From Melioribacteraceae bacterium 4301-Me (GTDB lineage Bacteria > Bacteroidota > Ignavibacteria > Ignavibacteriales > Melioribacteraceae): a DNA stretch of 64,000 nt. A program made the translations under genes and the position numbers. Of this stretch, positions 29,568 to 38,995 are shown piece after piece. The stretch spans positions 23,269-87,268 of the forward strand of contig JBGORM010000011.1 in assembly GCA_041538185.1 (NCBI GenBank). The letters are read 5' to 3'. The notes beneath the pieces are model-generated. The model made no database searches and was not told the DNA's origin. It saw only the letters and a list, made by a program, of their open reading frames with translations. How positions within the stretch are numbered: the first letter of the stretch is position 1; each line of letters starts with the position of its first letter.

Positions 29568-31620
29568 TTTGGGATAGGCTTTTACCAATAGCGAGCAAGA
29601 ACCAAACCATAGTTATAATTTCGTGGTCACCAAAATTCCATTCAGTCAAACCGGAAACGAGGAAAGCCAAAAAAGCTCCACTTGCGCCCAACGCATAAGA
29701 TGATGCAAATGGTATGTCTTTTAGCGTAAAATAATTTTTTATGTGAATTACAAAAATCTTTACGAGCAAAAACATTACCGCAATAAAACCAAATAAGCCT
29801 AATGTGACCAAAAGATGGATATAATTATTATGCATGTGCCCTTGAATTTCCTTATCGAAATCTCTTTTATATTGCTTGTAAAGATTAGCTAAGTCAATAT
29901 CGCCTACACCAAATAAAGGATGGTCCCTAAAAATTAAAAGACCAGCTCGCCACAACGCTAAGCGTGAAAAATTAGAAGGTAAATAGGGATCAAAAATACT
30001 AAGCAGTCGGCTTCTTTTTACTTGGGTGAAATACAAAAGAGAATCTTGAGAAATAATGCTTGTGGGTACAAATCCCAAATAACTTATAGAGCTATGTAAA
30101 AATTTTAAAGAGTCGGATATTTCAACTTGGGCTAGATATTTTTTAGTAGTAGCAATAAAAATTTTCTCATTACTTGAAGTAGCGAGATAAGCATTGCGTA
30201 TATTTTTTTCTGTATTCATAAGTTCAATATTGTTTGGCTCGATTAAATATAAATTAAGTCCGTTTTCATCACTAACAATTATTTTAGAGTCTTTATAGAA
30301 TACCAAATCACTTTTAGGTGAAAACTTTTTTGTATCTAATATTTTTTCAGGTAAAAAATTTTTTAAGGAGTACACAGACAGAATTTTAGTTTTTGAAAAA
30401 AGGACTAAGAATGAGGAATCAGCGAAAATTTTTACGTTATTATTTGTTATGGCTTTATCTGTATACCTAAGTTTATTTCTTAGATTTAGCGGGTCTCTAA
30501 AAATTGTAAGCCCGCTGTCGCTATCTATTGCATATAAGAATTTATTTGCTTTACACCAATCTGTTAAGAAGCCTGGGGTTAGGAATTCAGTTATTTTGTT
30601 AAACTTTTTTGAATGATTAACATTCATTAAAACAAACCGAGTATCTATAAGATTTGCTACATAAAAATTATCCTGCCATTTCTGAAATTTTATTACTGGA
30701 GATTCAAAATTGTATTTGTTCATTATTTTATTATTACTGGCATTGAATTCTAAAAGACCATTTTCAAAATCACTCACATAATAAATACTATCAGAAGGGA
30801 AGATGCTATATGCTCTGCCATCAGTTTTCAGTTCTTCAATAAAATGAAGATTGTTTTGTTTATAATCATAGATTGTAATTTTGCTTACATTCTTTTCGAT
30901 GAAAAAACTAACGGCTACTAATAGAATAACCGGTAACAATAGTATCCATTTTCTACTAAGAAGTATAACCAGTAAAATTCCCGCAGCAGCGCCGAGCCAT
31001 CCTGTTCTTTTGTAAGTTGCAGCTAAAGCTAATAAATTAATAACAAACGCAATTAGAGTTAAAGCTCTAAGTTTTATGTTTAATTTTTCATTTATTAGAA
31101 AAGCAAAAAGAATAATAAGCGAAAAACTCATTAACTCACTTGAAGTAATAGGGTATTGAAAAGTTGAAGGTCCGGATTCGTACAGTTGATAAAAACTATT
31201 GATAAAATATTTATACGAGGCACCAATATAAATTAGCATTGTTGCTATTGCAGCGGATAAATAAATAACCACATATTTTTTTGCCCGTTCAAAATCCGAA
31301 GCTGAAATTATGAACGTGTAAATTATTGGAATAAGAAACACTCTTTTAAGCAAATTGTGAAATGACTGTGATGGATTAACTGAAAAAACAGTAGATAATA
31401 TTTCGGCGGCTATATAAAAAAGAAACGCATATTCTAAACCAGTTTTTCTGAATGGATTACTTCCAGTCAAATAAAATCTTACAATAATTAAAATTAATGC
31501 AGAATAATACCCAATTTGATTAAGAAAAATGGAATTTGTTAGAGTGCACAAAAAAACTATCGAAAAAAAATAAATTAATTTATCGATTGCAGTAATTAGT
31601 TTACTATTGGGTTCAATCAT
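29557..31620 (-). CDS. O-antigen ligase/polymerase-like membrane protein with propeller-like insertion
   Basis: The protein has 687 residues, against about 400-470 for most of the family. Residues 1-245 hold about nine hydrophobic helices. Residues 550-610 hold the family loop (LALWRAGLLIFRDHPLFGVGD, then GHMHNNYIHLLVTLGLFG), followed by two or three more helices. Between them, residues about 246-545 form a soluble beta-rich insertion with repeats of roughly 42 residues (IYYVSDFENGLLEF, FLYAIDSDSGLTIF, KIIVSDENGLNLYL), like a six- or seven-bladed propeller. It would act on lipid-linked glycans at the periplasmic face; the insertion probably binds polymer or a partner. It is divergent from the oxidase gene at 31718. 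Confidence 0.75.
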   Translation of the reverse strand: MIEPNSKLITAIDKLIYFFSIVFLCTLTNSIFLNQIGYYSALILIIVRFYLTGSNPFRKTGLEYAFLFYIAAEILSTVFSVNPSQSFHNLLKRVFLIPIIYTFIISASDFERAKKYVVIYLSAAIATMLIYIGASYKYFINSFYQLYESGPSTFQYPITSSELMSFSLIILFAFLINEKLNIKLRALTLIAFVINLLALAATYKRTGWLGAAAGILLVILLSRKWILLLPVILLVAVSFFIEKNVSKITIYDYKQNNLHFIEELKTDGRAYSIFPSDSIYYVSDFENGLLEFNASNNKIMNKYNFESPVIKFQKWQDNFYVANLIDTRFVLMNVNHSKKFNKITEFLTPGFLTDWCKANKFLYAIDSDSGLTIFRDPLNLRNKLRYTDKAITNNNVKIFADSSFLVLFSKTKILSVYSLKNFLPEKILDTKKFSPKSDLVFYKDSKIIVSDENGLNLYLIEPNNIELMNTEKNIRNAYLATSSNEKIFIATTKKYLAQVEISDSLKFLHSSISYLGFVPTSIISQDSLLYFTQVKRSRLLSIFDPYLPSNFSRLALWRAGLLIFRDHPLFGVGDIDLANLYKQYKRDFDKEIQGHMHNNYIHLLVTLGLFGFIAVMFLLVKIFVIHIKNYFTLKDIPFASSYALGASGAFLAFLVSGLTEWNFGDHEIITMVWFLLAIGKSLSQTLP

Positions 31621-31717
31621 AAAAGGACTCGGATTTTTTGATTTTTACAAAAATACATATAATTGGAAATTCAAATGAAAATATTATTCAAATCCAAGAG
31701 TAAAAGAGAATCTTATA

Positions 31718-32917
31718 ATGAAGTATGATGTTATAGTAGTTGGTGCTGGTATTGTGGGCTTGGCTTCGGCATTCAAAATACTCGAAAAAAATCCTCGATT
31801 GAAACTATTAATTATCGAAAAAGAAAATCAAATAAGTAAACATCAAAGTGGAAACAATAGTGGCGTTATTCATTCTGGAATTTATTATAAGCCCAAAAGT
31901 TTAAAGGCAATAAACTGTATTAATGGTTACAAGTTATTGGTTAAATTTGCTGAAGAAAATGATATAAAATTTGAAATATGTGGAAAAATTATTGTTGCTA
32001 CTTCCGAACAGCAGATACCTGACATGCTTAAATTGTACAATAGCGGAATTGAAAATGGATTGAACGGAATTAAAATTATGAGAACAGAAGAGTTAAAAGA
32101 AATTGAGCCGTATGTAAATGCCGTTCAGGGGATTTTTGTGCCACAAACTGGTATTATTAATTATTCACAAGTATCAGAAAAATATCTCGAAAAAATTAAG
32201 CAATGGGATGGCGAAATTGTATTTAATAGTACTGTAATAAATATTAAAGAGAAAACAGACGAATGTGAAATTATTACAGAAGATAATCATTTCCAATCTA
32301 AGTATGTTTTAACATGCGGAGGACTTTATTCCGATTACTTAGCTAAAATGACAAATCCTGAAATTGATATTCGGATAATTCCTTTTAGAGGTGAGTACTA
32401 TAAGATTAAAGAAGAAAAGAAACATTTAATCCGAAACTTAATTTATCCAGTTCCAGACCCCAATTTTCCTTTTCTTGGTGTTCATTTTACACGAATGATT
32501 GATGGAAAAGTGGAAGCTGGACCCAATGCTGTATTAGCCTTCAAGCTCGAAGGCTATCGCAAAATTGATATAAATCTCATTGAGTTTTTTCAAACCATAA
32601 CTTGGCCTGGTTTTATATCAGTAGTTAAAAAATACTGGAAAACCGGGATAGGTGAATTTTATCGTTCCTTTAGTAAAAAAGCATTTGTTAAAGAGTTACA
32701 AAAAATGATCCCAGAAATTCAAGAAAGTGATTTAGAACAAGGGGGTGCAGGAGTGCGAGCCCAAGCTTGTTCTAAAAAAGGTGGACTTATTGATGACTTT
32801 TATTTTGTTGAAAGTAAACGACTGCTGCATGTTTGTAACGCTCCGTCCCCTGCTGCTACTTCTTCTCTTTCAATAGGTGATTATGTTGCTAATAGAATAC
32901 TGAATAAATTTAACTAA
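31718..32917 (+). CDS. lhgO: L-2-hydroxyglutarate oxidase
   Basis: The 399-residue FAD-dependent oxidoreductase has the dinucleotide motif VVGAGIVGLASA and the family segment HQSGNNSGVIHSGIYY, which distinguishes LhgO/YgaF from other DAO-family enzymes. PFRGEYYKI and the C-terminal NAPSPAATSSLSIG also match. It oxidises L-2-hydroxyglutarate to 2-oxoglutarate, feeding electrons to the quinone pool at the membrane. It is a metabolic-repair enzyme placed inside a polysaccharide locus; no functional link is evident. It is followed after 16 bp by a sugar transferase gene. Confidence 0.9.
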   Translation: MKYDVIVVGAGIVGLASAFKILEKNPRLKLLIIEKENQISKHQSGNNSGVIHSGIYYKPKSLKAINCINGYKLLVKFAEENDIKFEICGKIIVATSEQQIPDMLKLYNSGIENGLNGIKIMRTEELKEIEPYVNAVQGIFVPQTGIINYSQVSEKYLEKIKQWDGEIVFNSTVINIKEKTDECEIITEDNHFQSKYVLTCGGLYSDYLAKMTNPEIDIRIIPFRGEYYKIKEEKKHLIRNLIYPVPDPNFPFLGVHFTRMIDGKVEAGPNAVLAFKLEGYRKIDINLIEFFQTITWPGFISVVKKYWKTGIGEFYRSFSKKAFVKELQKMIPEIQESDLEQGGAGVRAQACSKKGGLIDDFYFVESKRLLHVCNAPSPAATSSLSIGDYVANRILNKFN

Positions 32918-32933
32918 TAAATAGGTTCTCTAA

Positions 32934-34337
32934 TTGAGCAAAAAAATTGAAAGACTGCTAATATTGACCTCTGATTTTATTGCAATTAATCTTGCATGGG
33001 TCGTTTTCTTCTATTTTAGAGTTGAAAGCGGCTGGTTCGATCTATTATCTCGTCCAGATTTTCTCCTACCAATGATAACCGTCTACTTTTACTGGCTTAT
33101 AATTTTTACTTTCGTTGGAATGTATCGCACATGGTTTGCCCATTCAAGATTTGATGAACTTGCTACACTTTTCAAAGCTTCATTTGTAGGTATCTTTATA
33201 CTTTTCTTTTTAATTCTTTACGATGATTACACTCACGGAGCCTCAACTTCAATTAGATTCTTTATCCTTCTATACTGGGCAATATTTTTTATCTTTGTTA
33301 GTTCAGGCAGATTAATTATACGAAGTCTGCAACGCAATCTTTTAATAAGAGGTATCGGCAGAAGAAAAGTCTTAATTATAGGTTTTAACCCCCAAGCGCA
33401 TGAAGTACATAAATCAATAAAAAACCATAAGGCTTTAGGTCTTGATGTAATTGGCTATGTTGCTGTTAGAAGAGAAAACGTAGGTAAAGACTTTTTGAGC
33501 GTACCTGTAATAGACACAGTCAAAAACCTCGAGAGTGTAATTGAGAAAACCCAAATCAAGACTGTAATTATAGCTTTAGAAAGAAAACATGAAGACATAT
33601 TGCTGGATATTATTTCTAAAAGTGAGGGTAAAGGAATCGAATTAAAAATTGTTCCTGATCTGTATGATATTATTAGTGGTCAAGCAAGAACTTCTCAAAT
33701 TTATGGCTTCCCGCTTATCGATGTAATGCCAGAACTTATGCCTGAATGGGAAAAGAAAATTAAAAGGCTGATGGATATTTTTCTCTCCCTTGCGGTTTTG
33801 CTTATAACTTTGCCAATAACTTTAATTACTGCTGTAGCAATTAAGATAGATAGCAAAGGACCAATTCTTTATGCCCAAGAAAGAATGGGGCAAGGTGGAA
33901 AAATTTTTAAAATATACAAATTTCGTTCAATGATTAAAGATGCTGAGAAACTTACTGGTCCTGTTTGGTCTTCCAAAGATGACCCAAGAATAACTAAAGT
34001 CGGCAGATTCATTAGAAAATTTAGAATCGATGAAATTCCGCAAATGTTTAATATTTTGAAGGGGGATATGAGTTTTGTGGGACCAAGACCAGAACGACCC
34101 TTCTTTGTCGAAAAACTCTCTAAAGAAATTCCTTACTATAAAAGAAGACTTAAAGTACGACCAGGAATCACAGGCTGGGCTCAAGTTAAACACAAATATG
34201 ATGAGACAATTGACGATGTAAAAGAAAAATTGAAATACGACTTCTTTTATATCGAAAATATGAGCCTGAAAATGGATTTTATAATTATACTAAGAACCGT
34301 TCTCGTTGTTTTGTTTGGGAAAGGACACTATGAGTGA
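32934..34337 (+). CDS. Undecaprenyl-phosphate hexose-1-phosphate transferase, second copy
   Basis: The 467-residue protein starts at TTG. It has the same layout as the protein at 28111: four helices, Rossmann-like domain (KVLIIGFNPQAHEV), a membrane hairpin, then a complete catalytic domain with YKFRSMIKDAE, KDDPRITKVGRF, RIDEIPQM and SFVGPRPE, ending with GLTGW-type PGITGWAQV. It differs considerably in sequence from the first copy, so it probably uses another sugar or serves another polymer. It starts 16 bp after lhgO. Confidence 0.92.
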   Translation: MSKKIERLLILTSDFIAINLAWVVFFYFRVESGWFDLLSRPDFLLPMITVYFYWLIIFTFVGMYRTWFAHSRFDELATLFKASFVGIFILFFLILYDDYTHGASTSIRFFILLYWAIFFIFVSSGRLIIRSLQRNLLIRGIGRRKVLIIGFNPQAHEVHKSIKNHKALGLDVIGYVAVRRENVGKDFLSVPVIDTVKNLESVIEKTQIKTVIIALERKHEDILLDIISKSEGKGIELKIVPDLYDIISGQARTSQIYGFPLIDVMPELMPEWEKKIKRLMDIFLSLAVLLITLPITLITAVAIKIDSKGPILYAQERMGQGGKIFKIYKFRSMIKDAEKLTGPVWSSKDDPRITKVGRFIRKFRIDEIPQMFNILKGDMSFVGPRPERPFFVEKLSKEIPYYKRRLKVRPGITGWAQVKHKYDETIDDVKEKLKYDFFYIENMSLKMDFIIILRTVLVVLFGKGHYE

Positions 34338-34432
34338 ATTCAGAATTTAAAATGCAGAGTTACGAATGAAATTACTTTTTTCAAGTATATTTTTATTAAG
34401 AACTTTACAACTAAAATGAAAGTAATCTTTTT

Positions 34433-35155
34433 ATGAATGAAAAAACTATTGTTATTATACCAACTTATAACGAATTGAAAAATCTACAATCAATGATTCC
34501 ATTAATTAATCAAATGTATCCATCATTAGATATTCTTATTGTTGATGATAATTCCCCAGATGGTACTGGCAAATTCGTGGAAAGTTTATCTGTAAAAGAT
34601 AAGCGAATTAAATTGATTGAACGCGAAAAGAAAATGGGGCTGGGCACTGCTTATGTAGAAGGCTTTAAATATGCTCTTTCAAACGGCTATCAATACATAA
34701 TCCAAATGGATGCTGACTTTTCTCACGATCCAAAGGAAATAAAAAAAATGCTAGAGTATATTAAAAATTACGACCTCGTCATAGGCAGCAGATATATTTC
34801 GGGAGTAAATGTAGTCAATTGGCCAATGGTAAGATTATTACTTAGCTATTTTGCAAATATTTATACTAGAATTGTTACAAGTTTACCAATAATGGATTGC
34901 ACTGGTGGTTTTAAATGTTTTAGAAGGGAAGTTTTATCTTCAATAAATCTTGATAATATTCACTCTAACGGTTATTCTTTTCAAATAGAAATGAATTTTT
35001 TAGCTTGGAAGAAGAATTTTAGGATAAAAGAATTTCCTATAATTTTTGTTGATCGTACCGAAGGTAATTCTAAGATGTCTAAAAAGATTGTCTGGGAAGC
35101 AATTTTTATGGTTTGGAAACTTAGACTAAAAAGCATTTTCGGGAAATTAAATTGA
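34433..35155 (+). CDS. Polyprenol-phosphate mannosyltransferase (Dpm1-like)
   Basis: The 240-residue GT2 protein has VIIPTYNE at the start, LIVDDNSPDGTG, MDADFSHDP as the metal-binding site, GSRYISG, and a C-terminal FVDRTEGNSKMS element. This is the soluble Dpm1 type of dolichyl/polyprenol-phosphate mannose synthase, without C-terminal membrane helices. It would make polyprenyl-phosphate-mannose (or a similar sugar) as donor for periplasmic glycosylation. It lies 9 bp before the GT2 fusion gene. Confidence 0.9.
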   Translation: MNEKTIVIIPTYNELKNLQSMIPLINQMYPSLDILIVDDNSPDGTGKFVESLSVKDKRIKLIEREKKMGLGTAYVEGFKYALSNGYQYIIQMDADFSHDPKEIKKMLEYIKNYDLVIGSRYISGVNVVNWPMVRLLLSYFANIYTRIVTSLPIMDCTGGFKCFRREVLSSINLDNIHSNGYSFQIEMNFLAWKKNFRIKEFPIIFVDRTEGNSKMSKKIVWEAIFMVWKLRLKSIFGKLN

Positions 35156-35164
35156 ATTTCAAAG

Positions 35165-37156
35165 ATGATTGACCTTTCAATAATAATAGTGAATTACAAT
35201 GTAAAAGAGTTTCTTCTTAACCTGCTCGATTCTATAAAAAAAGCAAGCGTTAATTTATCAATTGAAATAATTATTGTTGATAATGCATCCGACGATGGAA
35301 GTGTAGAATTAGTGAAAGAAAAATTTCCCGAGGTAGATTTTATAGTCAATAAAAAAAACATTGGCTTTGGTGCTGCAAATAATCTTGCATTAGCTAAAGC
35401 AAGAGGTAAGTATTTTTTGCTTATTAATCCAGATACAATTGTAAAGGAAGATACACTTTACAAGATGCTTATTTTCTTTGAAAATAATCCGCAGGCTGGT
35501 ATTGCAGGCTGTAAAGTTTTAAATCCAGATGGCTCACTACAGTTAGCTTGTCGGCGTGGTTTCCCAGGACCTTGGACTTCATTTACGAAAGTGATGGGTT
35601 TAAGTAAACTCTTTCCTAAAAGTAAACTTTTTGCAAGATACAATCTCACTTATCTAGATGAAAATCAAACTTACGAAGTTGATGCAATAAGCGGCGCTTT
35701 TATGATGATGCGTCGTGAAGTTTATGAAAAAATTGGCGGTTTTGACACTCAGTTTTTTATGTATGGTGAAGACCTCGATTTATGCTACCGTGCTCAATCA
35801 GCGGGTTTTAAGGTTTATTATGTTCATTCAACTGAAATTATTCATTATAAAGGTGAAAGTACAAAAAGAAGCAATATTGATGAAACGAAATATTTTTACG
35901 ACGCAATGCACATGTTTGTACGTAAACACCTTGCAACCTCTTTTTTTGTTGAAAGTATGCTACGATTAGCTATTATCTTTAGAAAATTTTTTGCTTTTCT
36001 TAATATTTATAAACTACCAATTGCTTCAATGTGCTTTGATTTAATTCTTTTTACAACTTCAGTTTATATCTCAGAAAAAATTTATAAACCTGGCCATTGG
36101 ACCGGCTTCCCGCACTATGTTATCCCATGGATTTATTTTGTCCCGTCTTTGTTTCAGGTTATTATCTCCGGATTAACTGGCACATATAATAAAACTTCTC
36201 TTTCAGTACTTAAGACTGTTCTTTCTTTATTTTATGGATTAGTCATTCTTTCTTCACTTACTTTTTTCTTTAAACAATTTGCATTTAGTAGAGCTGTAAT
36301 ACTAATTACTTACGGAATTGTTTTTATACTTTTTTCAAGTTGGAGAATAATTTTTAAGGTAATATTTAAAGTTGGACTAATTAGTGAGACAAGAAAAATA
36401 AACACACTAATTGTTGGAGCTGGTGAAAAATCTATTAAGCTTGCTCAAAAACTCAAATCAAATCTTTCCAAGCTTTACAACATAGTAGGATTAGTTTCAT
36501 TATCCAGAAAAGAAATTGGTGAAACTCACGGCTCTTATAAAGTGATAGGTGCTTTAGAGAACATAAAAAAAATAATTTCTGATAAAAAAATTGACCTTGT
36601 AATATTTTCATCAGAGCAATTGACATTTAATCAAATGTTTGGTGTAGTTTCGGAATGCCAAGGTTTAACTGTAGATTTTTTGGTCGCTGGGAAGGAAATT
36701 GACTATTTAGTGGGCAAATCTTCTGTTCTAATGCTGGATGATATACCTCTTTTAAGAATCGAATATAATATTTCGTCATTTTTACATCGGTTTATTAAAA
36801 GTTTATTCGATTTTGTGTTCAGTTTCTTTATTTTACTTTTCGTTTATCCTTTCATATATTTATTTTGTTTAATCACTAAACGGCGGTCGAATTTCACAAA
36901 TTTTGTACTTCAGGTACCGTTGGTTATTTTGAGAAAAAAAAGTTTGGTCGGGCCTAAAGAAAATTCGTATCACAATGGATTGTACGTCGGCTTGCCTGGT
37001 CTAACTGGCTTATGGTTCACTGAATTAGTTGATTCAAATGATTCGGAAGAACTAAAAAAATTAGATGTCTTTTATGCAAAAAATTATAACATTTGGCTCG
37101 ATTTGGAAATTTTAGGAAGAACTTTTTCAAAAATGATTTTAGGACGGAGAGATTAA
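35165..37156 (+). CDS. GT2 glycosyltransferase fused to a degenerate polyprenyl sugar-transferase module
   Basis: The protein has 663 residues. Residues 1-260 form a complete GT2 domain ([40 protein letters not shown]). Residues about 275-405 hold four to five hydrophobic helices, 412-530 a Rossmann-like domain ([10 protein letters not shown]), and about 538-570 a further membrane hairpin, the same order as the two intact initiators nearby. The catalytic segment is gone: only about 25 residues separate the hairpin from SLVGP (593-597), against about 85 in the 32934 protein, and KFRSM and DEIPQ are absent. The tail ([24 protein letters not shown]) remains. It is probably an anchored glycosyltransferase. 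Its stop overlaps the accA start by one base. Confidence 0.82.
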   Translation: MIDLSIIIVNYNVKEFLLNLLDSIKKASVNLSIEIIIVDNASDDGSVELVKEKFPEVDFIVNKKNIGFGAANNLALAKARGKYFLLINPDTIVKEDTLYKMLIFFENNPQAGIAGCKVLNPDGSLQLACRRGFPGPWTSFTKVMGLSKLFPKSKLFARYNLTYLDENQTYEVDAISGAFMMMRREVYEKIGGFDTQFFMYGEDLDLCYRAQSAGFKVYYVHSTEIIHYKGESTKRSNIDETKYFYDAMHMFVRKHLATSFFVESMLRLAIIFRKFFAFLNIYKLPIASMCFDLILFTTSVYISEKIYKPGHWTGFPHYVIPWIYFVPSLFQVIISGLTGTYNKTSLSVLKTVLSLFYGLVILSSLTFFFKQFAFSRAVILITYGIVFILFSSWRIIFKVIFKVGLISETRKINTLIVGAGEKSIKLAQKLKSNLSKLYNIVGLVSLSRKEIGETHGSYKVIGALENIKKIISDKKIDLVIFSSEQLTFNQMFGVVSECQGLTVDFLVAGKEIDYLVGKSSVLMLDDIPLLRIEYNISSFLHRFIKSLFDFVFSFFILLFVYPFIYLFCLITKRRSNFTNFVLQVPLVILRKKSLVGPKENSYHNGLYVGLPGLTGLWFTELVDSNDSEELKKLDVFYAKNYNIWLDLEILGRTFSKMILGRRD

Positions 37157-38106
37157 TGGCAAAAAATATACTTGACTTTGAAAAGCCTATCATTGAACTC
37201 GAAAACAAAATTGAAGAAATGCGAAAGTATGAGGGAAATTTAGATATAGGGAATGAAATTAGAACTTTGGAAGAGAAAGTAATTCAGCTTAAAAAAAATA
37301 TTTATGAAAATTTGACCCGCTGGCAAAGAGTTCAATTGGCACGTCACCCCGAAAGACCTTACACACTTGACTATATCAATTTAATGACAACCGATTTTGT
37401 AGAACTGCATGGTGATCGATTGTTCAAAGATGATAAGGCTATTGTAGGTGGTCTGGCTAAACTTGATGAATATAAAATTATGATTATAGGTCATCAAAAG
37501 GGAAGAGATACAAAATCAAATTTGTATCGAAATTTTGGAATGCCTAATCCTGAAGGCTACCGAAAGGCCTTGCGATTAATGAAATTGGCTGAAAAATTTA
37601 ATCTGCCTGTCATTACCATGCTTGATACACCAGGAGCTTATCCTGGTATTGAAGCTGAGCAAAGGGGACAAGCAGAAGCTATCGCAAGAAATTTATTTGA
37701 GATGAGTAAACTTAAAGTTCCAATAATTGTTGTTATTATTGGTGAAGGTGCAAGTGGAGGTGCACTTGGGATTGGCATAGGTGATAGAATTTTGATGCTG
37801 CAGAATACTTGGTATTCAGTAATTTCACCTGAATCTTGCTCAAGCATTTTGTGGCGGAGTTGGGATTATAAAGAACAAGCTGCAGAAGCATTAAAATTAT
37901 CTGCAGAGGATTTGCTTCAACAGGGGATTATCGATAGAATTATACCTGAACCTCTCGGAGGTGCCCATAAAAATTATTCTCTAATGGCGAATACTTTAAA
38001 ATCCGCTCTTAAAGAAGAACTTTCTCAGCTAATTAAAATTAAACCCGAAAAGTTGATTCAAAATAGATTAGAAAAATTTGGTAAAATGGGTGTATATAAA
38101 GAATAA
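37156..38106 (+). CDS. accA: Acetyl-CoA carboxylase carboxyltransferase subunit alpha
   Basis: I start at the ATG at 37156, which overlaps the upstream stop as TAATG and is preceded by GGAGAG. This gives 316 residues, matching the roughly 319 of E. coli AccA, and the N-terminus [17 protein letters not shown] aligns with the family; the earlier in-frame start (37093) lies inside the previous gene. Diagnostic segments include [29 protein letters not shown] and [12 protein letters not shown]. With AccD it transfers carboxyl from biotin to acetyl-CoA, making malonyl-CoA for fatty-acid synthesis. Translational coupling to a glycosyltransferase is odd and probably incidental. Confidence 0.95.
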   Translation: MAKNILDFEKPIIELENKIEEMRKYEGNLDIGNEIRTLEEKVIQLKKNIYENLTRWQRVQLARHPERPYTLDYINLMTTDFVELHGDRLFKDDKAIVGGLAKLDEYKIMIIGHQKGRDTKSNLYRNFGMPNPEGYRKALRLMKLAEKFNLPVITMLDTPGAYPGIEAEQRGQAEAIARNLFEMSKLKVPIIVVIIGEGASGGALGIGIGDRILMLQNTWYSVISPESCSSILWRSWDYKEQAAEALKLSAEDLLQQGIIDRIIPEPLGGAHKNYSLMANTLKSALKEELSQLIKIKPEKLIQNRLEKFGKMGVYKE

Positions 38107-38182
38107 CTGTTTACCTTTAATTTCATATTAACCAATATTTTTTGGTTCTTCAATAACTTGTTAAAAATAATAGTTGTCTACT

Positions 38183-38593
38183 ATGTTGAAACATATCACT
38201 TCACTTCGAGTACGCTATGCAGATACAGACAAAATGCAGTTTGTATACAATGGAAAGTATTTAGAGTATTTTGAAGTAGGCAGAACCGAATTGCTTAGAA
38301 GTACTGGTCTATCGTATAGAGAAGTTGAAAAAGCAGGTTTCCAACTCCCATTAATTGAGGCTAATGTCAAATATAAAAATCCAGCTACTTATGACGATAT
38401 TCTTGAAATAGAAGCTGCCGTTAAAGAACTATACTCACCAAAAGTTCATATCGAATACATAATCAGAAAAAAAGACACAGGTGAACTGATAGCAGAAGGG
38501 TTTACAACTCACGTTTTTATTAACAGCCTTACCAAGAAAGTAGTTAAACCACCTCAAATTTATATCGACGCATTAAAAAAATACTTTGAATAA
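38183..38593 (+). CDS. Acyl-CoA thioesterase, hotdog fold (YbgC/4HBT family)
   Basis: The protein has 136 residues from ATG 38183; a TTG at 38174 would add three residues. The motif RVRYADTDKMQFVYNGKYLEYFEVGR matches the helix and active-site region of 4-hydroxybenzoyl-CoA-like thioesterases, with Asp in YADTD at the catalytic position. It hydrolyses acyl-CoA thioesters in the cytosol; the chain length is unknown. It lies 76 bp after accA, which would fit lipid metabolism. Confidence 0.87.
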   Translation: MLKHITSLRVRYADTDKMQFVYNGKYLEYFEVGRTELLRSTGLSYREVEKAGFQLPLIEANVKYKNPATYDDILEIEAAVKELYSPKVHIEYIIRKKDTGELIAEGFTTHVFINSLTKKVVKPPQIYIDALKKYFE

Positions 38594-38995
38594 AAACGCA
38601 CTTAAGAAGCAATTGAAAAATTGCCTTTTAGTAACCCTCAACTTTTGGGAACCATTATTTTAACATTATCGTAATCCCGTTAAGGATTGAATATTCATAT
38701 AAGTTTAGAACCTTTTTAATTCTTAGTCCCGTAGGTGACTGTCGCATAAGTAAATATTATCAATATGTCATCATTTTGGATTCCAGTTCCCCACTTACGT
38801 GAGGACAAGTTTCACGGGAATGACGCATAAAGCACGACCTATTGCAACATCCACCGTAGGGACGACATAAAAAATTATTTTGGACAAATATGATTTATAT
38901 ATTCCTGCCAACTAAATACTTGTTTTTATTTTTTTATTCCATAGTTTCGAATGTATATTTTATTTTTTGTTTTTAGCCGGGATGCTACATTAAAA
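38594..38995. other. 402-bp intergenic stretch with repeat fragments
   Basis: The stretch contains the 51-bp inverse copy at 38778-38828 and flanking short motifs GTCCCGTAGGTGA (near 38727) and CACCGTAGGGAC (near 38853) that partly mirror one another. No gene or RNA is seen. An open frame from 38951 extends the downstream flippase by 15 codons but has no family support. Confidence 0.5.
38778..38828. repeat. 51-bp interspersed repeat (copy 2, inverse orientation)
   Basis: GGATTCCAGTTCCCC...GTTTCACGGGAATGA is the reverse complement of the 25794-25844 copy with a few substitutions. This CATTCCCG/GGATTCC type of hairpin repeat is common in environmental bacterial genomes. Confidence 0.7.

Noticed and set aside
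36870..36945. Frameshift explaining the missing catalytic segment of the fusion protein
   Set aside because: All three frames were considered; no KFRSM or DEIPQ remnant appears in other frames around the junction, so a true deletion is more likely.
37093..37155. Longer start for accA
   Set aside because: It would lie within the fusion glycosyltransferase gene; ATG 37156 has a ribosome site and gives the family length.
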